Below, piece by piece: positions 25,293 to 34,135 of a DNA stretch of 64,000 bases. The stretch spans positions 1-64,000 of the forward strand of contig JBBRYT010000002.1 of assembly GCA_038237435.1 (NCBI GenBank). Direction: 5' to 3'. The notes beneath the pieces were generated by a model. The model saw only the letters and a program-made list of their open reading frames with translations. It was not told the origin of the DNA and ran no database searches. The position numbers and the translations under genes are program-made. The stretch comes from JACCTI01 sp038237435 (GTDB taxonomy: Bacteria; Verrucomicrobiota; Verrucomicrobiia; Chthoniobacterales; UBA10450). The first letter of the stretch is position 1. The number at the start of each line of letters is the position of its first letter.

Positions 25293-26621
25293 TTAATTCT
25301 GTCCCGGCGCGCGGTAAACGGATCGGCCGCGCACAAAAGTTTCTCGGGTAGCGTGCGGCCCACCACGATACACGCAAAGCGCTACCACATCTTCCTTAGA
25401 TAGATCGCCCACGCGCTGCCGTTGTTTTCCGTACGGAAGAAGCTGGTGCAAATCGATCACCACTAGGTCGGCTTCCTTACCCGCATCTAAAGTTCCGACC
25501 GTCTCTGATTTTCCGAGGGCTTTCGCGCCGCCAGCCGTCGCCAGATAAAAAGCTTCGCTCAAACGCAACGGCGGGACATGCGGCTCATAAAAACTGCGAG
25601 CGCGTTGCACTTCCGCCGCCGCACGCATCACTTGCCACATATTGAGTTCCGGACCCGCCGCGACATCGGAGCCGAGCCCGATGGCGATTCCCGCTTCGCG
25701 CAGTTTATCCATTTTCATCACGCCGCTCCCAAGAAAAAGATTTGAGGTGGGACAGTGCGCGACGGTGGAACGCGCATCCGCGATGGCCGCGATCTCGCGC
25801 CCCTGCAAATGAATGCAATGACCGAGCACCGTCTTCGGGGTGAGCAAGCCAGCTTTCTCATACACATCTGTGTAATCGCGCGCCGTCATGTAAAGGTGAT
25901 GCACCTTTTCGATCTCCTCGCGATTTTCCGAGAGATGCGTCTGAATGTAGGCGCCGAATTGTTTCGCCAGTTCAGCCGCACTGCGCAGCAGTTTCTCCGA
26001 GCAGGTCACAGCAAAGCGCGGGCTGAACGCGTATTCGAGCCGACCATCGGCGGCGCCGTGCCACTTGCGGCAAAGCCGCTCGCTTTCGAGGAGAGAGACG
26101 GAAAGAATCTTCTTCGGCTGCAACGTTCCGTAGGAGCCGAGGTCCATCATCATTTTGCCAAGGATGATGCGCAGGCCGCTTTTCTCCGCGGCTTCGAAAC
26201 CGGCGTCGCAGCTCTCCTCGTAGATCGCCGAGTAAACCATCGCGGTGGTCGTGCCGTGACGCGCCAGTTCGTGGAAAAATTGCGGCGCTTCCTCGCGCGC
26301 TTTTGGTCCGCTGAATTCCCGTTCGACTGGAAAAATATTTTCGCGCAACCACGGCAACAGCTCACTTTGACCGCGCGCCACCGCGGGATATTGCGGCAGG
26401 TGAGTGTGGCAATCGATCAGGCCGGGGAAAATCGCTGCGCCGTCGGAGTCATTCCATTTTGCCTTCGCACCGAAATCGGTTCGTCGTAATTCCTCAAAAT
26501 CACCGACTGCCGCGATCCGTCGATCTTTCACCAGGACCGCGCCATCACGCCGGCCACGCAGAGTCCCGAACTCCGGCGCGTCGATTACGTAGCCGCGAAG
26601 GCCAAAAATGTTTTCATCCAT
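25293..26621 (-). CDS. guaD: guanine deaminase
   Basis: The 442-residue amidohydrolase has PGLIDCHTHLPQY (metal-binding HxH), IQTHLSENREEI, TVLGHCIHL and IGLGSDVAAGPELNMWQVMR with the catalytic Asp. These residues and the length match guanine deaminase, which converts guanine to xanthine. It ends 2 nt before the nadC start, so the two probably share an mRNA with birA. Xanthine dehydrogenase genes are not visible. Confidence 0.92.
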   Translation of the reverse strand: MDENIFGLRGYVIDAPEFGTLRGRRDGAVLVKDRRIAAVGDFEELRRTDFGAKAKWNDSDGAAIFPGLIDCHTHLPQYPAVARGQSELLPWLRENIFPVEREFSGPKAREEAPQFFHELARHGTTTAMVYSAIYEESCDAGFEAAEKSGLRIILGKMMMDLGSYGTLQPKKILSVSLLESERLCRKWHGAADGRLEYAFSPRFAVTCSEKLLRSAAELAKQFGAYIQTHLSENREEIEKVHHLYMTARDYTDVYEKAGLLTPKTVLGHCIHLQGREIAAIADARSTVAHCPTSNLFLGSGVMKMDKLREAGIAIGLGSDVAAGPELNMWQVMRAAAEVQRARSFYEPHVPPLRLSEAFYLATAGGAKALGKSETVGTLDAGKEADLVVIDLHQLLPYGKQRQRVGDLSKEDVVALCVYRGGPHATRETFVRGRSVYRAPGQN

Positions 26622-26821
26622 GAACAGCTGCCAAGCAGGACAGCAAACGCCTCGGGCAGTGACAATCCCGGATTACAATCGTTTGGCCCGTACGTAGATC
26701 CGGGCAGCGCACGTTGGAGAAACAACAAATACGAAAACCGTGCCGCCGCCCGAATCGCCTTAACCTGTCTATTTGACAGCGCGTCTGATGGGACGTTCAA
26801 CAAATTTTCTAGAAAATAGCG

Positions 26822-27736
26822 CTAAAGCGAGAATTCTGCCTGCCGCACCGTGCCCGTTTTAGTCTGTTCGTCGCGAATTTCCTGGAGAAGAGATTTGAAT
26901 TCGCACTTTTCCATCGCTGCGATCAGGGCCGGGTAATTTGGCTTGATCGGCAGCTCGTCGATGGGAATCGGCAATTCGGTCGCGCAATCGAGCTCGACCA
27001 TTTTGCGGTTCTGCAAGATCTGCTCTCGCGCCGCGGCCAGTTTCTCGCGGTTCCGCGTGCTCTTCACTTTGTCGATGTTACTCAGGAGCGCGTCGAGCCC
27101 GCGGTGTTCTTTGATCAGACCGGCGGCAGTTTTTCGGCCGATGCCTGCGCCCGGAATGTTATCCACGGAATCGCCGGCGATGGCCAACACATCGCCGATC
27201 AAATTCGGTGGCACATTCCATTTCGCCGTCACTTCCTCTTCGCCTAACAAAGCGAAAGCGTCTTTCGGGGAAACCAGGTCTGCTTTTGCGGTCGTGTAAA
27301 TTTTGCAGGTCGGACTAACGAGTTGGAACAAGTCTTTGTCGTTCGTGGCGAGGACAACTTCGATCCCACGTTTGGCCGCCGCCATGGCATAGCAGCCCAT
27401 CAGGTCGTCAGCTTCGGTATTGGGCAACGAGATGTTTTTAAAGCCGAGCAATTCGGTCAGCGTGTTTTGAATAAAATCGAGCTGGGGCACCATCGGCTGC
27501 GGCATTTCTTTGCGTGTCTCTTTGTAGGCTGGCTGCAATTGCACGCGGCGTTCCGGCAAACCTTCGTCCCACACAACGGCGCCGAGTTCCGGTTGCAGAT
27601 GTTTTATCATCAGGCGCAACGTCTTGGTGAAACCGAAAATGGCGTTGGTCGGTTCGCCGCGGGAATTGGAGAGATTCATGATCGCGAAAAACGACCGGTA
27701 AACGTAATAGTGGCCGTCGATCAGGAGCAGTTTCAT
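26822..27736 (-). CDS. 5'-3' exonuclease (flap nuclease domain of Pol I type, stand-alone)
   Basis: The start at ATG 27736 gives 304 residues. The FEN/PIN-like nuclease marks are KLLLIDGHYYVYRSFFAI, GFTKTLRLMIKH, ADDLMGCYA and LATNDKDLFQLV. The helix-hairpin-helix is GDSVDNIPGAGIGRKTAAGLIKE. It lacks a polymerase domain, so it is either an ExoIX-like protein or half of a split Pol I. It would remove RNA primers or flaps in DNA repair. It is preceded by 200 nt with no recognisable gene (26622-26821). Confidence 0.88.
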   Translation of the reverse strand: MKLLLIDGHYYVYRSFFAIMNLSNSRGEPTNAIFGFTKTLRLMIKHLQPELGAVVWDEGLPERRVQLQPAYKETRKEMPQPMVPQLDFIQNTLTELLGFKNISLPNTEADDLMGCYAMAAAKRGIEVVLATNDKDLFQLVSPTCKIYTTAKADLVSPKDAFALLGEEEVTAKWNVPPNLIGDVLAIAGDSVDNIPGAGIGRKTAAGLIKEHRGLDALLSNIDKVKSTRNREKLAAAREQILQNRKMVELDCATELPIPIDELPIKPNYPALIAAMEKCEFKSLLQEIRDEQTKTGTVRQAEFSL

Positions 27737-27810
27737 GGCAGCGTGAAAGGATTTGCTGGATTGTCCGGAGGAGAAGCGGAACGTGCAACCCGCTTCCATC
27801 GACAAAACCT

Positions 27811-28917
27811 GTGAACGAAATTGAAAACAATTCCCCCGCGGCGTGGTTCCTTCGCGTCGAAGGAAAAGAATACGGCCCGGTCGATCTGGATACCCTGCAC
27901 GAATGGCGCGCGGAAGGCCGCGTCGTTCCGCAAAATTATCTGCGCCGGGAGGGAGAAACTGCCTGGGTGCTGGCTTCTACTTTGCCAGAACTTTTTCCAG
28001 GCAACGCCCGTCCGCCTGCTTTGCCTAACGAGTTGTTTCGCCGCCGTTCGCTCGCGGAGATTTTTGGCGAAACGTTCCGGATTTACCGCAAGGGATTTTG
28101 GCCATTCCTTATTCTTTCGTTGCTCGTCGGCGTGCCGTCGTTCGGTTTCCAACTCAGCTGGTCCTTCGTTCATTTTCCGGAAACGGGAGCTACGTCGAAC
28201 GCCACGCGCATCGCCGCCGTTATCGCCATGGTCTCGCTCGCGGCACTTCTGGTGGCGTGGCCGATTTTTCTCGGCGGCCTCCAGTTCGGGGTGAAAGAAA
28301 TTGCGGAAGGCCGCACTCTGCGCATCGGCCCACTGCTGCGGCGTGCGATCAACTATTGGCCACGCCTCGCGCGGCTGTGCGCGTTTGTTTACGGCAGTTT
28401 TCTTTTTTGGACGGGTCTGCCATTACTCTTCATCCTCAGTCTACTGGCAACGCCGACACTGATTTCGATTCTCATCGCGCTCCTCGCACTTTGCTTTCAG
28501 GTCTACATGTTCAGCCGTCTCTTCATCAATTTTCTCTTCTGGCAGCAATCATGCACCATCGGTGATCTCGATGGCGCCGAGGCCCTGCGCGAGAGCAAGG
28601 AACTGGCGCGCAGCCGCACAGCGGAACCGCTCCTGCAGCGCCCGCTTTACCGTGGGGCACTTATCGTTTCGCTCTGGGTCCTATTGTTAATCGCCGTTGC
28701 GGTCCTGGTAGAACTGCCGTTCACCATCGCGCGCTTTCGAGGTGTGACGAACTTCGAAGATGCCTACGCACTAATGCAAAAGATAATCAATGCGCCGGTG
28801 CCCGACACGTTAAGGATAGTGACCGATGCTTTGAGTAGCCTGGCACACGCCTTCTTGCGGCCAATTCTCGGTATCGCCTTTGTTTTCCTCTACTTTGACG
28901 CGAAAAGCACTCGTTAG
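27811..28917 (+). CDS. GYF_2-domain multipass membrane protein
   Basis: The GTG start gives 368 residues. Residues 10-62 are a GYF_2 (DUF4339) domain, with WFLRVEGKEYGPVDLDTLHEWRAEGRV and an aromatic WVLASTL. After it come about six hydrophobic helices and an amphipathic loop (GDLDGAEALRESKELARS) of the DUF975/glycerophosphoryl-diester-phosphodiesterase membrane-domain kind. The function is unknown; GYF_2 domains usually mediate binding to Pro-rich partners. Its stop codon TAG is part of a motif copy. Confidence 0.75.
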   Translation: MNEIENNSPAAWFLRVEGKEYGPVDLDTLHEWRAEGRVVPQNYLRREGETAWVLASTLPELFPGNARPPALPNELFRRRSLAEIFGETFRIYRKGFWPFLILSLLVGVPSFGFQLSWSFVHFPETGATSNATRIAAVIAMVSLAALLVAWPIFLGGLQFGVKEIAEGRTLRIGPLLRRAINYWPRLARLCAFVYGSFLFWTGLPLLFILSLLATPTLISILIALLALCFQVYMFSRLFINFLFWQQSCTIGDLDGAEALRESKELARSRTAEPLLQRPLYRGALIVSLWVLLLIAVAVLVELPFTIARFRGVTNFEDAYALMQKIINAPVPDTLRIVTDALSSLAHAFLRPILGIAFVFLYFDAKSTR

Positions 28918-28936
28918 GGAGACTTAGCCTAACGAG
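28910..28936. terminator. bidirectional hairpin from a facing pair of dispersed motifs
   Basis: CTCGTTAGG at 28910-28918 and CCTAACGAG at 28928-28936 make a perfect 9-bp stem with a 9-nt loop between two convergent genes. The + gene stops on the TAG in the left arm. The minus gene ends Ser-Leu-Gly-stop, the SLG codons being the right arm. Confidence 0.72.
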
Positions 28937-30465
28937 AGGTAGGGCATCAGCCCGTGCAAACCGCCTTCGCGTCCGAAGCCGCTTTCTTTGAATCCGCCGA
29001 ACGGGCTGGTCGGATCGAATTTGTTGAAGGTGTTCGCCCAGACCACGCCTGCGCGCAGTTTGCTCACGATCTTGAAAATTTTGCTGCCCTTATCGGTCCA
29101 AACGCCCGCGCTTAATCCGTAAGCGGTATTGTTCGCGCGCTCGATCGCTTCATCCGGCGTGCGAAATGTCATCACGCTCAGGACCGGCCCGAAGATTTCT
29201 TCCTGCGCGATGCGATGTGATGCGGTCACGCCAGTGAAAAAACTCGGTGGATACCAATAGCCTTTGTCGGGTAAACGACAGCGCGATTGCACCAGCTCCG
29301 CGCCTTGTTGCAATCCGCTATCGACCAGCTCGTGAATTTTCTCGAGCTGCATGCGTGAATTGATCGCGCCAATATCGGTGTTTTTGTCGAGCGGATTTCC
29401 TACCCGCAAAGTCGCGATGCGATCGCGCAGCTTACGAATGACCTGCGGAAAAATTCCCTCCTGCACCAGCAAACGCGAGCCCGCGCAGCACACGTGGCCC
29501 TGATTAAAGTAAATTCCGGCGATGATGCCTTCGATTGCCTGATCGATCGGCGCGTCTTCGAAAACGATGTTGGCCGCCTTGCCGCCGAGCTCGAGCGTGA
29601 GCTTCTTTTTCGTGCCAGCGACTGCGCGCGTTAGCATTTTGCCGACGGCGGTCGAACCAGTGAAAGCGAGCTTGTCGACATCATCGTGATCGACCAGCGC
29701 CTGACCCGTGGCGCGCGCACCGGTCACAATATTCACCACGCCGTCCGGCAACTCCGCTTGCTGCAAAATCTCCGCCAGATGCATCGCGCTGATGCTGGTA
29801 GTCTCGGCCGGCTTGAGCACACAGGTGTTCCCGCACGCGAGTGCCGGCGCGAGCTTCCAGGCCGCCATCAACAGCGGAAAATTCCAGGGGATGATTTGTC
29901 CCGCGACGCCTAACGGCTTGGGAGTGCGACCCGGGAATGCATACTGCAACTTGTCCGCCCAACCCGCGTAGTAGAAAAAATGCGCGGCCACGAGCGGCAA
30001 ATCGATGTCGCGGCTTTCCTTAATTGTTTTGCCACCGTCCATCGTTTCCAGCACGGCCAGCTCACGCGATTTTTCCTGAATCAAACGCGCGATGCGGTAG
30101 AGATATTTTCCACGCTCGCGCCCCGGCATCTTGCTCCAGACGTTGCTGTAAGCACGTCGCGCCGCCTTTACTGCGCGATCGATATCATGCGCGTCGCCTT
30201 CCGCGATCTCGGCCAATTTTTCCTCCGTCGCGGGATTGATCGACGGAAAATATTTCCCGGAATGCGGCGCGACAAATCTGCCGCCAATAAAAAGCGAATA
30301 ACGCTTCTTTAGCTGAATGTAGCTATTCGTCTCCGGCGCCGGCGCATAATTCCAGCGATCGCCGAAACTGAGCTTTCTCTCGTTAGGCGGGAGCACGACG
30401 CGGTGGTCGCCATTTATCTCGCGCACCACCATCGCTTTTGTGACTTTAGAACTCTTGCGCGGCAC
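28924..30465 (-). CDS. aldehyde dehydrogenase family protein
   Basis: The GTG start at 30465 gives 513 residues, with about 40 extra N-terminal residues against typical class members. GQIIPWNFPLLMAAWKLAPAL, the catalytic Glu in LTLELGGKAANIVF and the catalytic Cys in NQGHVCCAGSRLLV are all present. EEIFGPVLSVMTF and PFGGFKESGFGRE close the fold. The enzyme oxidises an aldehyde with NAD(P); the substrate cannot be assigned. Its 5' end forms part of the direct repeat at 30441-30555. Confidence 0.92.
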   Translation of the reverse strand: MPRKSSKVTKAMVVREINGDHRVVLPPNERKLSFGDRWNYAPAPETNSYIQLKKRYSLFIGGRFVAPHSGKYFPSINPATEEKLAEIAEGDAHDIDRAVKAARRAYSNVWSKMPGRERGKYLYRIARLIQEKSRELAVLETMDGGKTIKESRDIDLPLVAAHFFYYAGWADKLQYAFPGRTPKPLGVAGQIIPWNFPLLMAAWKLAPALACGNTCVLKPAETTSISAMHLAEILQQAELPDGVVNIVTGARATGQALVDHDDVDKLAFTGSTAVGKMLTRAVAGTKKKLTLELGGKAANIVFEDAPIDQAIEGIIAGIYFNQGHVCCAGSRLLVQEGIFPQVIRKLRDRIATLRVGNPLDKNTDIGAINSRMQLEKIHELVDSGLQQGAELVQSRCRLPDKGYWYPPSFFTGVTASHRIAQEEIFGPVLSVMTFRTPDEAIERANNTAYGLSAGVWTDKGSKIFKIVSKLRAGVVWANTFNKFDPTSPFGGFKESGFGREGGLHGLMPYLSLG

Positions 30466-30555
30466 GATTGCTTTTAGCTCACCGCCCGCAAGCCTGCACG
30501 CGAAAATCTAGAATGAATTTCGATTACGACACAGTTGTCGTTGGTTCCGGCCCGA
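30441..30555. repeat. direct repeat copy 1 (aldehyde dehydrogenase/oxidoreductase divergent start region)
   Basis: About 115 bases, covering the first codons of the aldehyde dehydrogenase, the intergenic space, and the first 14 codons of an FAD-oxidoreductase-like frame. That frame starts at ATG 30513 (MNFDYDTVVVGSGP). The segment is repeated with roughly 85% identity at 31668-31779. The oxidoreductase frame breaks off here into unrelated sequence, so this copy is a stub. Confidence 0.82.
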
Positions 30556-30563
30556 TGATGAAA

Positions 30564-31538
30564 TCAGATCGGCCGCTTCTCGGCAAAGCCGCGATCTTGA
30601 TAATGGTGAAATCCCGAGGCAATCCTGCCGCTTTCAACCTCGGCACGAAGGCCAGGATTGCGACTGAGATACCGTTCTTCCGGGAAGGGACAATCCGGCG
30701 TGAATCTCTCCGGCGCCGTATAGACCTGCGGCGGCAAGCGGTTAAGCCAAAGCGCGCCGTTTAATTCTTCCAGCTGCCAAGACTGCTCCTTTCGACAGTC
30801 TTGCTCCGTAAAATAATGGCAGACGAGTGAACGACGTGTCTTGGTCAGATCTGCGATTTCACTGCCGCCGTGCACCAAATCCGAGTGCCAGATGAACAAG
30901 TCACCTTTGCGAGCAAGAAATGTTTCAGCAATAATCCCGCGAGTTTCCATCTCCCGTTCGATGTAGGCCGTCCATCGCTCCATCTCTTCCTCCCGTGCGT
31001 GATGGGTCCCGTCCTCGAATCGGTATAAGGGAATCTTGTGGCTGCCCGGGTAGTAAACCAAAGGTCCTGCGTCTGGACTCACATCCTCGAGGGCGATCCA
31101 AGTGGCGAGAAGGTGCGCCGGCGTTTTCGGCGTCATGTAGAGGGAGTCGATGTGCTTCGGCTGCGCGCTGCCTTTCACGAAGTTGAGGCTGTAGCAGAGC
31201 ACGGGCTGCCGACCGCCTAACAGTGCTTTCAGGAGATTGCTTAGCTGAGGGGCAAGCGCAAGCGAGCGCAATTCCTCTAAGAATAGGTAGAGATCGTTGA
31301 ACTTAAACCAGCCGTTCGCGCGGTCACGAGCGGTCGCGAGCAAAATTCGCTCGCGGTGAACGAGATCATCCACCACGATTTCTGCTGCCCGGCTCCTCAG
31401 CGCCTCTTCCGTCGCAGCGGTCGCGCGATCTATTTCGTCAGCGGAAAAATAATTTCTGAGAGCGAGATAGCCGTCGCGCTCAAACTGCTCTGCCCACACT
31501 GGGATGTAATCAGCGCTGGTTTGCGTCGCCGGTCGCAC
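30564..31538 (-). CDS. phytanoyl-CoA dioxygenase (PhyH) family protein with C-terminal NPG/NPD-type repeat
   Basis: The 324-residue protein has PhyH features: QFERDGYLALRNYFSADEI at the start, the metal-binding HxD as PKHIDSLYM, the distal His in WHSDLVHGGS and Arg in KTRRSLVCHY. It should be an Fe(II)/2-oxoglutarate oxygenase. Residues about 285-320 (EERYLSRNPGLRAEVESG then SGFHHYQDRGFAEKRP) match the YLxxNPDVxxAVxxGxxxSGxxHYxxxGxxEGR unit found at the ends of some surface-glycan enzymes. The gene sits exactly between two direct repeats, suggesting insertion. Substrate unknown. Confidence 0.82.
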   Translation of the reverse strand: MRPATQTSADYIPVWAEQFERDGYLALRNYFSADEIDRATAATEEALRSRAAEIVVDDLVHRERILLATARDRANGWFKFNDLYLFLEELRSLALAPQLSNLLKALLGGRQPVLCYSLNFVKGSAQPKHIDSLYMTPKTPAHLLATWIALEDVSPDAGPLVYYPGSHKIPLYRFEDGTHHAREEEMERWTAYIEREMETRGIIAETFLARKGDLFIWHSDLVHGGSEIADLTKTRRSLVCHYFTEQDCRKEQSWQLEELNGALWLNRLPPQVYTAPERFTPDCPFPEERYLSRNPGLRAEVESGRIASGFHHYQDRGFAEKRPI

Positions 31539-31667
31539 ACTTCCTCATCGCACAGCGTTGCGAACTGACAACCGTCCGCGGGGCAATGACGGTTTCACTC
31601 GCATCTCCATCCGGGCCAAGCGCGCGCGGAAAACGAACGATGGTCAGCCGCCGAATATTGGCTCTTA

Positions 31668-31779
31668 TGACTTGAGCATTCTTGTGCGGCACGATTGCTT
31701 TCGGCCCACCCGCGAGCCTGCACACGAAAATCTCCAATGAATTTCGACTACGACGCGGTTGTCGTTGGTTCCGGCCCGA
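31668..31779. repeat. direct repeat copy 2, at the intact FAD oxidoreductase start
   Basis: Second copy of the 30441-30555 repeat. It contains a dead version of the aldehyde dehydrogenase start: on the minus strand MPHKNAQVI against MPRKSSKVT in the real gene. The working start of the FAD oxidoreductase is at 31737. The 198 bases between the PhyH and oxidoreductase starts hold nothing else recognisable. Confidence 0.82.
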
Positions 31780-33152
31780 ACGGACTGGCGGCTGCCATCA
31801 CGCTCGCGCAGGCCGGCTGTTCCGTCCTGGTGGTGGAAGCCAACCACTCGTTAGGCGGAAGCGCTCGTTCCGACGAATTAACGCTGCCTGGCTTCCTGCA
31901 TGACACCTGCTCGGCGGTTCATCCGCTCGCAGCGGGTTCGCCGTTTTTCAAGACGCTCCCGCTGCAGCGCTGCGGCTTGGACTGGATTCAACCGGAAATC
32001 CCGCTGGCGCATCCGCTCGAAGAGGGCGTCGCCTATTTGCGTCGCGATGTGCAGGAAACTGCTGACTCGTTAGGCGAAAATTCCTACGCCGCGGTCATGC
32101 GACCATTCGTGCGCGATTGGGAAAAACTTTCGAGCGAGCTTTTGCAACCGATGCTGCATTTCCCGGAACACCCAATTGTCCTTGCGCGCTTCGGTTTGAA
32201 GGCAGTTCGTCCCGCGACGAAATTTTTCCGGGGCGAGTTGGCGCGCGCTCTCTTTGCGGGCATGGCCGCGCATTCATTTCTCCCACTCGAAGCTACCGCG
32301 TCGGCGGCGTTTGCATTTGTTCTTGGCATGGCCGGTCATGCGGTTGGCTGGCCGATTCCGCGGAATGGCTCGCAATCGATCGCGAATGCCCTGGCAAATT
32401 ATCTGCGGGAACTCGGCGGTAAAATTGAAACGGGTCGCCGCGTGGAGAATCTCGCTGAACTACCGAAGGCCCGTGCTGTTTTGTTCGACACTTCGGCCTG
32501 GGACTTCGCGCGCATCGCCGCCAATGAACTTCCGGCCGGTTACCGCAACAGGCTCGCGCGGTTCCGTCGCGGCCCCGGCGTTTTCAAAATCGATTACGCG
32601 CTCAGTTCACCGATTCCCTGGCGCGCACCTGAATGTCGGCGCGCCGGGACCGTGCATGTCGGCGGAACGATGGACGAGATCGCCGCTGGGGAACGCGCAG
32701 TCGCGAATGGCGAACATCCCGAGTGTCCTTTCGTCCTGGTCGCGCAACAAAGTCTTTTCGATGAAACGCGCGCGCCGCGTGGTCAGCACACTCTCTGGGC
32801 CTATTGCCACGTGCCTAACGAGTCCACGGTCGACATGTCCGATCGTATCGAGCGACAAATCGAGCGGTTCGCGCCGGGTTTTCGCGATTGCATTCTCGCG
32901 CGGCACAGTAGCAACACCGCCGCGCTGGAAAAATCGAACGCGAATTTATCCGGCGGCGATATCAACGGCGGTGCCGCGAATCTCGCGCAACTGATCGCGC
33001 GCCCAATCCTCAGTCCGACGCCGTATCGCACACCATTGCGTGGTATTTATCTCTGTTCAGCTTCCACTCCTCCCGGGGGCGGAGTGCACGGCATGTGCGG
33101 TCATCACGCCGCTCGTGCCGCGCTGCGCGACATCTTTAATCAGCGTCACTGA
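31737..33152 (+). CDS. NAD(P)/FAD-dependent amine-oxidase/CrtI-like oxidoreductase
   Basis: The start at ATG 31737 gives 471 residues. The FAD motif VVVGSGPNGLAAAITLAQAGCSVLVVEA at residues 7-34 is followed by LGGSARSDELTLPGFLHDTCSAVHPLA. The C-terminal FAD contact is IYLCSASTPPGGGVHGMCGHHAA. This is the phytoene-desaturase-like branch (PYROXD2-like) rather than a known carotenoid enzyme. The substrate is unknown. Motif copies at 31847, 32066 and 32813 sit inside it. Its end overlaps cydB by 7 nt, convergently. Confidence 0.82.
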   Translation: MNFDYDAVVVGSGPNGLAAAITLAQAGCSVLVVEANHSLGGSARSDELTLPGFLHDTCSAVHPLAAGSPFFKTLPLQRCGLDWIQPEIPLAHPLEEGVAYLRRDVQETADSLGENSYAAVMRPFVRDWEKLSSELLQPMLHFPEHPIVLARFGLKAVRPATKFFRGELARALFAGMAAHSFLPLEATASAAFAFVLGMAGHAVGWPIPRNGSQSIANALANYLRELGGKIETGRRVENLAELPKARAVLFDTSAWDFARIAANELPAGYRNRLARFRRGPGVFKIDYALSSPIPWRAPECRRAGTVHVGGTMDEIAAGERAVANGEHPECPFVLVAQQSLFDETRAPRGQHTLWAYCHVPNESTVDMSDRIERQIERFAPGFRDCILARHSSNTAALEKSNANLSGGDINGGAANLAQLIARPILSPTPYRTPLRGIYLCSASTPPGGGVHGMCGHHAARAALRDIFNQRH

Positions 33153-34135
33153 TTGCTCTTGAATATTCGATAGAGGAAAAACAACGAGGGGAAGAGAAGG
33201 GCGCCGCCAAGACACAGCGCGATCAGGAGAAGGCGCAGGGTTATGGCTGGAGCCGCGGCGGCATGAATGGTGATGTCCGGCACAACCAGATAGGGAAATT
33301 GGGCCGCGCTCCAGCCGATCAAGACGAGCGAAGCGGTGGCAATGGAGGTTGCGCGCGCGGCGACAAATTTTCGAAACCACAGACTGACGAGCGCAACGAC
33401 GGCGCAACCACTCGTTAGGCCGATCAATGGTATGGCCCACCAATTCGTGAGGCCGTGAAAGATTTCGGGCGCGCCGTTCTTCGCGAAAAGAAATGCGGCG
33501 GCCGCGATCGGCGCCAGGGCAATCCCGGAACAAAGAGCGCGGAAACGAAAATCATTTTCCAGCTCGCGGTCTTTGGTATCGATCGTCAGGTAAACAGCCG
33601 CGAGGAATGCGCAGAGAGCGAGCGCAAAGAAGCCGCACGCGAAAGCGAACGGAGTCAGCCAGCCGGCGAGAAATCCAGTCGCGACCCGTCCCTCCGAAAC
33701 TCGGATCTGACCGGTAGCAAGCGCGCCGAGTATCATTCCTTGCACAAAGGGTGTGAAGAAACTCGCCGCACCGAAGAGCGTGCTCCACCTGCCCTGTACT
33801 TCTTTCGCCGGTGAATCGTACTTGCGAAAAATGAAGGCCGAGCCGCGAAAGATCACGCCGATGAGCATGAGCGAGAACGGAATGAAGAGCGCCGTCATTG
33901 TAACTGCGAACGCGCTAGGGAAGGCGGTAAACAACAAAACGACGATGAGGATGAGCCAGACGTGATTGGCTTCCCAAATCGGACCGATGGCGCGCGCGAT
34001 GGCGTTGCGTTGTTCATCGCGACGCGGACCGCTCGCGAGCAGGTCCCACATTCCGCCACCAGAATCTGCCCCGCCCGTGACCGCGTAAAAGATCAGAGAG
34101 AGCAAAAGTGCAGCGGCGATGAGAAGCTCAAGCAC
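33146..34135 (-). CDS. cydB: cytochrome bd ubiquinol oxidase subunit II
   Basis: The GTG start at 34135, 8 nt inside the cydA end, gives 329 residues. The family opening FYAVTGGADSGGGMWDLL and IGPIWEANHVWLILIVVLLFTAFP are diagnostic, followed by about eight membrane helices. It pairs with CydA to reduce O2 with quinol electrons without proton pumping. The short CydB is typical of the cyanide-insensitive subgroup. Motif copy at 33411. Confidence 0.93.
   Translation of the reverse strand: MLELLIAAALLLSLIFYAVTGGADSGGGMWDLLASGPRRDEQRNAIARAIGPIWEANHVWLILIVVLLFTAFPSAFAVTMTALFIPFSLMLIGVIFRGSAFIFRKYDSPAKEVQGRWSTLFGAASFFTPFVQGMILGALATGQIRVSEGRVATGFLAGWLTPFAFACGFFALALCAFLAAVYLTIDTKDRELENDFRFRALCSGIALAPIAAAAFLFAKNGAPEIFHGLTNWWAIPLIGLTSGCAVVALVSLWFRKFVAARATSIATASLVLIGWSAAQFPYLVVPDITIHAAAAPAITLRLLLIALCLGGALLFPSLFFLYRIFKSNQ

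Noticed and set aside
26585..26803. 72-residue minus-strand frame between guaD and the exonuclease gene
   Set aside because: No start signal, family motif or coupling; probably non-coding spacer.
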